From assembly GCA_030668545.1 (NCBI GenBank), contig DAOUTT010000037.1:1-11035 (forward strand): a stretch of DNA of 11,035 bases. Reading direction: 5' to 3'. Both the position numbers and the translations under genes were made by a program. The stretch is from Anaerolineales bacterium. Lineage in GTDB: Bacteria > Chloroflexota > Anaerolineae > Anaerolineales > E44-bin32. The notes under the pieces are model-generated. The model made no database searches, was not told where the DNA came from, and was given only the letters and a program-made list of their open reading frames with translations. The number at the start of each line of letters is the position of its first letter. The first letter of the stretch is position 1. This document shows positions 1 to 7,089 of the stretch, piece after piece.

Positions 1-2
1 AG

Positions 3-2579
3 CGGATCATTGAACGAGAGCGCCCCGAGGTATGGGGTGTCTTAGAAGAAGTAATTAAGGATCGACCCGTTCTACTCAACCGGGCGCCCACGCTCCATCG
101 ACTTGGTATTCAAGCTTTTGAGCCGGTTCTCGTTGAGGGGAAGGCAATCCATTTGCACCCACTCGTCTGTGCTGCATTCAACGCAGACTTCGATGGCGAC
201 CAGATGTCGGTTCACCTACCTTTATCTCAACGGGCGGTTACTGAAGCTCGAGAGTTGATGCTTTCCTCAGTCAATCTGCTTAAACCCGCAGATGGCGAAC
301 CGGTTGTCGGCCCCACAAAAGACATGGTGCTCGGTGTTTATTACTTGACGATGGTTGATGACGGCAAGGAGCATGTAGGCGCTGGAAAAGCCTTCTCTGA
401 CATGGATGAGGTGGAAATGGTGTATGCCCTCGACCAGGTTAGTATCCATGCCCCAATTAAACTTTCCACAGCGACATGGTACGACGAGAACGACGAGCGC
501 TTAGCAACGCAAGAGGAGCGTATCATCGACACCACGGTTGGGCGCGTAATCTTCAACCGGATACTCCCTGAAGAACTTCAGTTCGTCAACCGGGTTCTTG
601 ACAAAGGAGCTATTCAAGATCTTGTAGGAGACGTCTACAGGTTCTTACACGAAGATGGTACGCCTGAGGTTGTTGATGCAATCAAAGACATTGGGTTTGC
701 CTATGCAACCAGATCTGGGACGACGATCGCTATTTCGGATATCACGGTTCCATCATCTAAGCAGGATATCATTGCCACAACTCTCGAACAAACCGAAGCG
801 GTTCGAATGGATTACCGCCGTGGACTCCTGACAGAACAGGAACAGACTGAGAGGATTATTGATCTGTGGCAGAAAACCACCTCGGCTGTCGCCGAAGCGG
901 TTGAGGAATCCATGGATCCGGCGGGGAATCTAAGCATGATGGCGATTTCTGGCGCCACAAAAGGCGGGTTCGGTGCGATTACGCAGCTCGCCGGGATGCG
1001 TGGTTTGATGGCGGATCCAGCAGGCCGAATTATCCCCTTACCGATCCGTTCCAGTTTCCGAGATGGATTAACTACGTTGGAATATTTCATCTCGACTCAC
1101 GGCGCCCGCAAGGGTCTAACGGATACTGCCCTCAGGACTGCGGATGCTGGATATCTGACTCGACGTTTGGTGGATGTAGCTCAGGATATGATCATCAACG
1201 CCGAGGATTGTGAGACTGAGAAAGGGATCTGGATACGACGGTCGGATGATGTTGCTGGTCAGGAGTTCGCCCCACGCCTATATGGACGATTTGCAGGGAG
1301 CAAAATAATAGATCCCGATACCGGCGAAGTGCTTATCAAAAAAGGTGCCCTGATCAACCTGGAGTCTATTAAAACAATAGCGGCGTCGGGTGTTCAAGAA
1401 GCTTTCGTTCGCTCACCTTTGACATGTGAGCTGCAATTCGGGATGTGCCAGCAGTGTTACGGTATGGATCTTGGTCGAGGCAACGTGGTTGAGCTTGGAT
1501 CAGCCGTCGGCATTGTAGCGGCGCAGTCGATCGGTGAACCGGGCACGCAGCTTACGTTGCGAACGTTCCACACTGGCGGTGTTGCTGCGGGGGGAGACAT
1601 CACAACGGGTCTACCGCGTGTTGAGGAGTTGTTTGAAGCGCGGAAGAAACCTAAAGGTGAAGCTGTGATCGCTGAGATTTCAGGAACGATCCAGGTTCTT
1701 AGCCCTGAGGTTCCGGATGGTCCCCGGGTGGTTCATGTCGTCAATAGTGAATTGATCAAGGATGAATACAACGTCCCTGGCAATTGGTCGTTGCGTGTAG
1801 AAGATGCTGATGAGATCGAAGCAGGAGCGCTTATCGCCAAGCGTGGTGAATCGGAGATCACCGCCAGTCACGCGGGACGAGTGCACATGAAGGGTCGAAA
1901 AGTCACCGTCTCTTACGATCTCCTGGAAGAGGAAGCCTATGACATCCCAGCAAGCGCACGCCTGCTTGTGAAAGAGGGGGACAAGGTCGAGGCAGGCTTC
2001 CAGATAACTGAAGGATCATTGAATCCTCACCGCATTTTAAGCATTCTTGGACGGGAGGCATGCGAGCTTTATTTGCTGACCGAAGTTCAGAAGGTCTACC
2101 GCTCACAGGGTCAGAACATCAATGACAAGCACTTTGAGGTCATCACTCGCAAGATGCTTTCTAAGGTTCAGATCACGCAACCAGGGGGCACGGAACTGCT
2201 TCCGGGCGATCTCATCGATCGATATTACCTGCAGAGGATGAATGAGCAAGCGTTGAAAGATGGTGGACAGCCGGCGAATGCCATGCAAATTTTACTTGGA
2301 GTAACTAAAGCTTCACTGAGCACTGAATCCTTCCTCTCAGCTTCGTCCTTCCAGCATACGATCAAAGTGCTGGCAGGCGCAGCAATCGAGGGTAAGGTCG
2401 ATTACTTGCGTGGTCTAAAAGAAAACGTGATCATCGGCAAGCTGATCCCAGCGGGCACCGGCTTCCCTGGCAAAGAAGTCGCTCTGCACGATGAGAGAAT
2501 AGACGGGGAGTTTGAAGCCTCACCTGAAACACAGATTGAGGATGAAGTCGTTGAAGCAGAGGCAGCTGTAGCCGATTAA
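3..2579 (+). CDS. rpoC: DNA-directed RNA polymerase subunit beta' (5' end outside window)
   Basis: This is the large catalytic subunit of RNA polymerase. The frame is open from the first codon at base 3, so the gene starts outside the window; about 858 residues are visible, and by comparison with E. coli roughly the first 390 residues are missing. The active-site motif NADFDGD is at visible residues 60-66 (bases 180-200), with the three Mg-binding aspartates intact. The second zinc site has all four cysteines, at visible residues 403, 475, 482 and 485 (C-x71-C-x6-C-x2-C). The bridge helix (FISTHGARKGL...) and trigger-loop helix (AAQSIGEPGTQL, then TLRTFHTGG) are clear. The C-terminus is acidic (EDEVVEAEAAVAD). 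A shorter start at TTG 153 is not real, because conserved sequence (RPVLLNRAPTLHRLG) lies upstream of it. No terminator follows; the next promoter begins 27 bases downstream. Confidence 0.98.
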   Translation, partial: RIIERERPEVWGVLEEVIKDRPVLLNRAPTLHRLGIQAFEPVLVEGKAIHLHPLVCAAFNADFDGDQMSVHLPLSQRAVTEARELMLSSVNLLKPADGEPVVGPTKDMVLGVYYLTMVDDGKEHVGAGKAFSDMDEVEMVYALDQVSIHAPIKLSTATWYDENDERLATQEERIIDTTVGRVIFNRILPEELQFVNRVLDKGAIQDLVGDVYRFLHEDGTPEVVDAIKDIGFAYATRSGTTIAISDITVPSSKQDIIATTLEQTEAVRMDYRRGLLTEQEQTERIIDLWQKTTSAVAEAVEESMDPAGNLSMMAISGATKGGFGAITQLAGMRGLMADPAGRIIPLPIRSSFRDGLTTLEYFISTHGARKGLTDTALRTADAGYLTRRLVDVAQDMIINAEDCETEKGIWIRRSDDVAGQEFAPRLYGRFAGSKIIDPDTGEVLIKKGALINLESIKTIAASGVQEAFVRSPLTCELQFGMCQQCYGMDLGRGNVVELGSAVGIVAAQSIGEPGTQLTLRTFHTGGVAAGGDITTGLPRVEELFEARKKPKGEAVIAEISGTIQVLSPEVPDGPRVVHVVNSELIKDEYNVPGNWSLRVEDADEIEAGALIAKRGESEITASHAGRVHMKGRKVTVSYDLLEEEAYDIPASARLLVKEGDKVEAGFQITEGSLNPHRILSILGREACELYLLTEVQKVYRSQGQNINDKHFEVITRKMLSKVQITQPGGTELLPGDLIDRYYLQRMNEQALKDGGQPANAMQILLGVTKASLSTESFLSASSFQHTIKVLAGAAIEGKVDYLRGLKENVIIGKLIPAGTGFPGKEVALHDERIDGEFEASPETQIEDEVVEAEAAVAD

Positions 2580-2606
2580 TTGGAACGGTTGTCTTTAAAC
2601 GTATCG

Positions 2607-2636
2607 TTGACAGGTTGATAACACACTCGTTATAAT
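2607..2636 (+). promoter_or_regulatory. sigma-70 type promoter for rplU-rpmA-rpmE
   Basis: A perfect -35 hexamer TTGACA (2607-2612) and a perfect -10 hexamer TATAAT (2631-2636) are separated by 18 bases. Transcription should start near 2643, giving a leader of about 117 bases before the rplU start codon. Both hexamers match consensus, so this should be a strong housekeeping promoter, as expected for ribosomal protein genes. Confidence 0.88.
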
Positions 2637-2642
2637 GCTACG

Positions 2643-2759
2643 TCTGCCCCAGCGCAAAGACGTTGGGGCGGGTGTATGAATCCCCAACTTCCCCGCCGGC
2701 CGGCAGTTGCCGTAATAATTTCTGCGGGTGCGGTGGTGAAGCGAAGCTGGAGGAAGTGA
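2643..2759 (+). promoter_or_regulatory. structured 5' leader of the rplU operon with alternative hairpins
   Basis: The leader can form a 9-bp hairpin (2646-2654 with 2661-2669, loop CAAAGA). It can also form competing stems: TTGGGG 2663-2668 with CCCCAA 2682-2687, and GGCGGG 2667-2672 with CCCGCC 2692-2697. A GC-rich palindromic stretch (CCGGCCGG) follows. The pairings share the same G-run and are mutually exclusive. Autoregulatory leaders before rplU are known in other bacteria (the L21 leader class). I cannot say from sequence alone whether this belongs to that class. The ribosome binding site GGAGGA (2749-2754) lies 5 bases before the ATG. Confidence 0.45.
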
Positions 2760-3305
2760 ATGAAGTACGCAATCGTAAATTCCGGCGGTAAGCAATACAT
2801 CGCCCGGGAAGGGGAGCCCATAGAAGTCGATCGGCTGCAGCTGGATATTGGCAAACCGGTTGAGTTTAAGGAAGTGCTCCTAGCAGTAGATGGCTCTACG
2901 ATAAAAGTCGGCACGCCGCTGATCAAAGGGGCTTCAGTTAAAGGCAAAGTGCTCGACCAGGTAAAAGCCAAGAAGATCATCGTCTTCAAATATATCCCGA
3001 AGGAACGATATCGTCGTAAAAAGGGCCACCGGCAGCAATACACGCGCGTGTCCATCGATAAAATAACGCTGGCGTCGGCTGCAAAGAAAGCAACGAGCAA
3101 AAAAGAAGCAGACAAAGCGGAAAAGCCCCCCGCGAAGACGACCACGAAGAAGGCTGCTTCGCCGGCGAAGAAAAGCACAGCAAAGGTTTCCAAAAAGGAA
3201 ACCGGAACCAGCAAGGAAAAGAAGGCAACCAAAGCTAAGTCAACATCGACAAAGACTGGTTCCAAAACTTCTTCTACCGGTAAAAAATCTACGGCTAAAA
3301 AATAG
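2760..3305 (+). CDS. rplU: 50S ribosomal protein L21 with long lysine-rich C-terminal tail
   Basis: L21 is a 23S rRNA-binding protein of the large subunit. Residues 1 to about 105 form a normal L21 domain: MKYAIVNSGGKQY at the N-terminus, then the conserved basic segment around residues 74-96 (VFKYIPKERYRRKKGHRQQYT). Bacterial L21 usually stops at about 100-105 residues. Here a tail of about 75 residues (107-181) follows, made almost only of Lys, Ala, Thr and Ser; one third is lysine. It resembles the disordered tails of histone H1-like proteins and should bind nucleic acid non-specifically. The frame is uninterrupted and the tail uses codons like the core, so it does not look like a frameshift artefact. 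It is the first gene of rplU-rpmA-rpmE; the ribosome binding site GGAGGA is ideally placed. Confidence 0.97.
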   Translation: MKYAIVNSGGKQYIAREGEPIEVDRLQLDIGKPVEFKEVLLAVDGSTIKVGTPLIKGASVKGKVLDQVKAKKIIVFKYIPKERYRRKKGHRQQYTRVSIDKITLASAAKKATSKKEADKAEKPPAKTTTKKAASPAKKSTAKVSKKETGTSKEKKATKAKSTSTKTGSKTSSTGKKSTAKK

Positions 3306-3320
3306 TGTAGGGATAAGAGA

Positions 3321-3575
3321 ATGGCACATAAAAAAGGCGGCGGCTCAGTCCGCAACGGACGTGACAGTCACTCTAAGCGACTGGGTGTGAAAAAATTTGG
3401 TGGTGAGCGCGTGCGATCCGGAAATATTCTGGTGCGCCAACGCGGAACCCGCATTCACCCTGGACTGAACGTAAAACGTGGCAAAGATGACACCCTTTAT
3501 GCTATCGCAGAAGGGCTGGTCCACTTCGATTTCGTTCGCAAAGGACGCAAGCGCGTTAACGTAGTCCCAGAATAA
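3321..3575 (+). CDS. rpmA: 50S ribosomal protein L27
   Basis: The 84-residue protein has the classic L27 sequence, starting MAHKKGGGS and continuing with RNGRDSHSKRLGVKKFGGE, then IHPGLNVKRGKDDTLYA. L27 sits near the peptidyl transferase centre, and its flexible N-terminus reaches the tRNA acceptor ends. The N-terminus is of the direct type and lacks the cleaved pre-sequence found in Firmicutes. The gene starts 15 bases after rplU, the conserved rplU-rpmA order. The ribosome binding site is modest (AGGG around 3309-3312). In many bacteria obgE follows; here rpmE does instead. Confidence 0.98.
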   Translation: MAHKKGGGSVRNGRDSHSKRLGVKKFGGERVRSGNILVRQRGTRIHPGLNVKRGKDDTLYAIAEGLVHFDFVRKGRKRVNVVPE

Positions 3576-3679
3576 AAATACTCCGTATCACGTGGCAGGA
3601 ACAGATCGGTGCAGTTACCGCCGGATCTCGATTGGCAGGTGATGAGGTATTGGCTCCTAATTGGTGAGGTCGTAATCTG

Positions 3680-4153
3680 ATGAAAGAAAATATCCATCCG
3701 AAGTATTTCCACAACACGACGGTCGTTTGCGCATGTGGTAACACATGGCAGACTGGATCTACTGTTGAATCGATTCACACTGATGTCTGCTCAAATTGTC
3801 ACCCATTTTACACGGGTGAGCAGCGCATTGTTGATACAGAAGGGCAGGTTGATCGCTTCTATAAGAAACTCGAAGCGCGGCAGCAGCATATTGTGGATGC
3901 AGAAACCCGTGAAACTGCGAAAACATCACCAGACCTTCTCATCGCAGAATTGGAACTTAGCGCTCGTGCGGAGTCGTCACTAGCAAAAGCAGGCATCCTG
4001 GATGTCGGCAAAGCGATGGAGATGATGGCAGAAGGCGATCAGGTGTTACTTGATATCGATGGTTTTGGGCGAAAGAGTCTTGCGGATTTGAAGCGAGCCT
4101 TAAAAAGGCGTGGTTTTGAATTGCCAGAGGCTGCACTAGAACCGCAGGTTTAG
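3680..4153 (+). CDS. rpmE: 50S ribosomal protein L31 fused to an RNA polymerase alpha-CTD-like domain
   Basis: Residues 1 to about 70 are zinc-type L31 (bacterial L31 is usually 65-75 residues). MKENIHPKYF is followed by C17-x-C19 and C37-x2-C40, then HPFYTGEQR and the VDRFYKK motif. After a short linker (about 71-84), residues 86-149 closely resemble the C-terminal domain of the polymerase alpha subunit: LELSARAESSLAKAGI, then IDGFGRKSLADLKRAL, a double helix-hairpin-helix fold. Against E. coli alpha (numbers from memory), R265 aligns with R96, G296 with G130, K298 with K132 and S299 with S133. N268 and C269 are replaced by S99 and S100. So the nucleic-acid-binding face is partly kept. The ribosome binding site is GGTGAGG (3663-3669). 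The gene is followed by a terminator-like hairpin. L31 identity is certain; the function of the extra domain is unknown. Confidence 0.93.
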   Translation: MKENIHPKYFHNTTVVCACGNTWQTGSTVESIHTDVCSNCHPFYTGEQRIVDTEGQVDRFYKKLEARQQHIVDAETRETAKTSPDLLIAELELSARAESSLAKAGILDVGKAMEMMAEGDQVLLDIDGFGRKSLADLKRALKRRGFELPEAALEPQV

Positions 4154-4193
4154 AATTTCAAACTTGCTCAAATATTAGGCTGGTGTAAACTCA

Positions 4194-4226
4194 GGGCAGG
4201 TGTGAAAGCACCTGCCCGTTTTCTTT
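4194..4226 (+). terminator. intrinsic terminator after rpmE
   Basis: A perfect 9-bp stem, GGGCAGGTG (4194-4202) with CACCTGCCC (4209-4217), encloses a 6-base loop TGAAAG. It is followed by the T-rich stretch GTTTTCTTT. It ends the ribosomal protein cluster. It also lies directly before the tdk ribosome binding site, so it could act as a leader attenuator for tdk-hpt-cca if transcription enters from upstream. Confidence 0.88.
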
Positions 4227-4248
4227 GGTTAAGGAGTAAATAGAACCT

Positions 4249-4821
4249 ATGCGCCATCAAATAGGAAGCGTGGAAGTTGTCACAGGATCGATGTTCTGCG
4301 GGAAGACTGACGAGATGATTAGACGGTTAAGGCGCGCGGTTATCGCCCGACAGAAAGTCCAAGTCTTTAAACCGAGTATTGATACGCGTTACTCTACCGA
4401 GAAACTCGCATCTCACGCTGGAACAGAATTTGAAGCCACCCCTGTTAAAATTCCAGAGCAAATCCGCGACCTTATGGAAGAGGGCACAACCGTAGTGGCG
4501 ATCGATGAAGCGCAGTTCTTTTCTGAGAGTTTGTGCGATATTGTCCAAGAATTAGCGGCAGCCGGTCTACGTTTGATCGTCGGCGGTTTGGATACCGACT
4601 TTCGAGCGGAACCTTTCGGTTGCATGCCGAAGTTGATGGCGCAGGCGGAACGTGTTGATAAGCTTCACGCAATTTGCATGGTCTGTGGAGGAGCGGCATC
4701 ACGTACGCAACGGTTAATCAACGAGGAACCCGCGCATTACGATGATCCAATAGTTGTGGTTGGCGCTAGTGAGATGTATGAGGCTCGCTGCCGCGAGCAT
4801 CATGTGGTTCCAAGGGATTAA
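4249..4821 (+). CDS. tdk: thymidine kinase (class II, zinc-containing)
   Basis: The enzyme phosphorylates thymidine to dTMP with ATP in the pyrimidine salvage pathway, in the cytoplasm. The 190-residue length is normal for the small tetrameric TK1-like class. The P-loop GSMFCGKT is at residues 13-20. VVAIDEAQFF (82-91) holds the Walker B-like aspartate and the probable catalytic glutamate E87. GGLDTDFRAEPFG (112-124) is a typical family motif. The zinc site is C143-x2-C146 with C181-x2-H184, and the lasso segment follows C146. AAGGAG (4231-4236) is the ribosome binding site, 12 bases before the ATG and so a little far. hpt follows after 2 bases, which suggests a shared salvage operon. I see no convincing promoter between the upstream hairpin and the start. 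Confidence 0.97.
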   Translation: MRHQIGSVEVVTGSMFCGKTDEMIRRLRRAVIARQKVQVFKPSIDTRYSTEKLASHAGTEFEATPVKIPEQIRDLMEEGTTVVAIDEAQFFSESLCDIVQELAAAGLRLIVGGLDTDFRAEPFGCMPKLMAQAERVDKLHAICMVCGGAASRTQRLINEEPAHYDDPIVVVGASEMYEARCREHHVVPRD

Positions 4822-4823
4822 AG

Positions 4824-5381
4824 ATGCTGCCGTATGAGGAGTTCCTAGAGGAAATTTTGATCCCAGGAAATGTACTTCAAGCGAGAATTGCAGAGCTTGG
4901 GGAGGAGATCAGCCGGGATTATGAGGGCAAGAGCGTTCTGCTCGTTTGCATTTTGCGCGGTGGGGTAATGTTCCTCACCGATTTGATGCGCACACTTACG
5001 ATCCCACACGCCATCGACTTCATGGCTGTGTCCTCTTACGGAACCGGAGCACGGCAATCGAGCGGGCAGGTTAGAATCACGCTTGATCTTCAGAGCTCAA
5101 TCGAGGGCGAGGATGTTATCCTAGTAGAAGATATCATCGACAGCGGACATACAATCGCATCTGTGATCGAGTTGCTCAAAACCCGTCAACCATCGTCCGT
5201 GCGGGTATGCACATTATTGGACAAGCATGAGCGCAGAGAGGCGGAGGTCCCGATCAATTACTGTGGATTTAAAATCCCCAACAAGTTCGTCTTTGGATAC
5301 GGACTCGATCTTGATGAATACTATCGGAATCTCCCTTTCATCGGTGTTGTGAAACCAGATAAGTATATCCCCCCAGATTAG
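4824..5381 (+). CDS. hpt: hypoxanthine (guanine) phosphoribosyltransferase
   Basis: The enzyme transfers the phosphoribosyl group of PRPP to hypoxanthine and probably guanine, giving IMP and GMP (purine salvage). The 185-residue length fits the family. The PRPP-binding motif VILVEDIIDSGHT spans residues 98-110. The early loop is LRGGVMF (44-50), and the flexible catalytic loop is SYGTGARQSSG (71-81). The base-binding C-terminal segment runs from about residue 150 (FKIPNKFVFGYGLD...YRNLPFIGVV). The start codon lies 2 bases after the tdk stop, so translation is probably coupled; AAGGGA around 4812 is a plausible ribosome binding site. In many bacteria hpt sits next to tilS and ftsH; here it is paired with tdk, making a compact salvage unit. 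Confidence 0.95.
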   Translation: MLPYEEFLEEILIPGNVLQARIAELGEEISRDYEGKSVLLVCILRGGVMFLTDLMRTLTIPHAIDFMAVSSYGTGARQSSGQVRITLDLQSSIEGEDVILVEDIIDSGHTIASVIELLKTRQPSSVRVCTLLDKHERREAEVPINYCGFKIPNKFVFGYGLDLDEYYRNLPFIGVVKPDKYIPPD

Positions 5382-5396
5382 GCCTCCTTTTTTCGG

Positions 5397-6896
5397 ATGA
5401 CCCTGCAAAAATTCCTCACCCCCGCGCTCCTCGAGCTCTTGCCCTCACCAGTTGAAGGTCCGCAAGTATGGCTGGTGGGAGGTGCAGTTCGGGATCATTT
5501 TCTACAACGGCAATCCTTCGATCTCGATTTTGTGGTTGCTGGCGATGCTCTTCGCCTTGCCCGGCGGATTGCCGATGCGTTGGGTGGTAAATACTACGCC
5601 CTTGATTCGGAGCGGGGAGCGGGGCGAGTATTGGCGCCTGGACCTAATGGAGAGGAATGGGTCTTTGATTTCACACGAATGAGAGGCTCCAGTCTTCAAG
5701 ATGATCTCTGGTATCGTGATTTTACAATCAACGCGCTGGCGTTCGATCCCCATAATCTCGATATTCTTGTTGACCCAACAGGCGGCCTTAAAGATTTACA
5801 CGATTCGCTTCTGAGGGCATGCACATCTGAGGCAATACAAAATGATCCCGTGCGTGCCTTGCGGGCCGTACGCATCGCCTCGGAGCTTGAGTTCCGCATC
5901 GAACCGAATACGATCCAACAGGTCAAGGCAGTTGGTCCATTGTTGGTTCATGTCTCGGTCGAGAGGCTGCGGGACGAGCTCTTTCGCATGCTTGATCATC
6001 AACAGCCAGCACGACCGCTGCGATTGCTAGAACATCTAGGTCTCTTCGATACGCTCTTCAATGAGCTTAATGATCACCCTGGTGGAGATTCGCCTATCGG
6101 AGATAAGCGTGACTTCGCCCGGCAGGCATTCACGGTAATCTCAACGCTCAGTGAATTTTTCCAGGTCTTGGCGCCCAGGCATGATCCTGACGCCGCCTCA
6201 AACTCGACGCTGGGATTGATTGCCATTCGCCTGGGGCGCTTTCGAGAGTCGTTGTCAAACTATCTTGTCGAAGAACTGAGCTCTGGGCGAACACAACGAG
6301 CCTGGATTCTCCTGGGGAGTCTTTTTTCGACTGACGTTATTCGTGACCTTTCTGGCGATCAGGACGGATCTCCTGCAGGAGAAGATCGGGGAAGTAAGAC
6401 GTTTGCCGCTTCGGCATGGTCTGACCGCTATCACATGAGCCGTAAAGAAAAGGATTGGCTTGAACGATTTCTCGTTGGGGACATCCCTCAATTATTAGAG
6501 GATGCTGGCGGGAACAATGATCTCCAAATCCATCGCTTCTATCAGCGAACACGGAGCGCCGGCATTGGGATTGTTTTCGGTGATTTGGCAAACTTCCTTA
6601 CAGAGACGAATGGGGCGCCAGCTGATGATGCTTGGGAAAGTCGTGTAAATATTGCCCGTGAATTACTTGATGCATATTTCAACCGACGAGATGAGATCCT
6701 AGAGGTGGAATCCCTGCTGAGTGGGGAGGAAATCATCTCAGAATTTAAACTCAAGCCAGGACCGGTGATTGGAGAGCTTCTTCAGCGCTTGGTTGAGCTT
6801 CAGATTGCAGAAAAGCTCAATACACGAGATCAAGCCATAGATGCGGTGAGAGCAATACTTCCTAACGGATCCAAGACAAGCGGTGGATTACTCTAA
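5397..6896 (+). CDS. tRNA nucleotidyltransferase / poly(A) polymerase family protein (probable CCA-adding enzyme)
   Basis: This is a class II nucleotidyltransferase of 499 residues. Motif A is VGGAVRD (27-33) followed by the metal-binding pair D42-L-D44. The basic motif YRDFTINALAFD is at 106-117, DPTGGLKDL at 126-134, and the template-like motif NDPVRALRAVRIASEL at 149-164. The likely role is adding or repairing the CCA end of tRNA; some relatives add only A or CC, or are poly(A) polymerases, so the exact specificity is open. Where many relatives carry an HD phosphohydrolase domain (from about residue 215), this protein has helical sequence without the HD residues. The C-terminus (FKLKPGPVIGELLQRL..., then REQA-like helix) is again typical of the family. 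The gene starts 15 bases after hpt with a poor ribosome binding site (GG directly before ATG), so it probably depends on coupling. No clear terminator follows. Confidence 0.88.
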   Translation: MTLQKFLTPALLELLPSPVEGPQVWLVGGAVRDHFLQRQSFDLDFVVAGDALRLARRIADALGGKYYALDSERGAGRVLAPGPNGEEWVFDFTRMRGSSLQDDLWYRDFTINALAFDPHNLDILVDPTGGLKDLHDSLLRACTSEAIQNDPVRALRAVRIASELEFRIEPNTIQQVKAVGPLLVHVSVERLRDELFRMLDHQQPARPLRLLEHLGLFDTLFNELNDHPGGDSPIGDKRDFARQAFTVISTLSEFFQVLAPRHDPDAASNSTLGLIAIRLGRFRESLSNYLVEELSSGRTQRAWILLGSLFSTDVIRDLSGDQDGSPAGEDRGSKTFAASAWSDRYHMSRKEKDWLERFLVGDIPQLLEDAGGNNDLQIHRFYQRTRSAGIGIVFGDLANFLTETNGAPADDAWESRVNIARELLDAYFNRRDEILEVESLLSGEEIISEFKLKPGPVIGELLQRLVELQIAEKLNTRDQAIDAVRAILPNGSKTSGGLL

Positions 6897-7089
6897 TCTA
6901 CTGGTAGACCGGCACGCTCTGCGCATAGCCAATCTTAGTCATGGTGGATGGCTGAAGACGGAAATTGCATAGGTACTTATAGAATTTCCCGGGCAATTAT
7001 TGGCGGCAATCGTTCCTGGCGAGTGGATGGAAAGTACCCTGCGACAAGCCTACGATCTGGTGTTGATAATATAATTCAAATCTAGTTCT
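6897..7089. other. convergent intergenic region with no supported gene
   Basis: These 193 bases lie between the nucleotidyltransferase stop and the stop of the minus-strand cysteine-rich gene. A 7-bp inverted repeat, GGAAATT (6960-6966) with AATTTCC (6983-6989), has a 16-base loop and no T run, so it is a weak terminator candidate at best. No open frame with a start and ribosome binding site was found. Confidence 0.5.

Noticed and set aside
2630..3355. 241-codon minus-strand frame opposite rplU
   Set aside because: It is the antisense of the lysine-rich L21 gene; runs of AAG/AAA read as Phe/Leu on the other strand, giving a false membrane-like protein.
6895..7080. Open stretches of 25 and 37 codons separated by one stop after the nucleotidyltransferase gene, suggesting a decayed gene
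   Set aside because: No recognisable motif, no start with a ribosome binding site, and lengths within chance.
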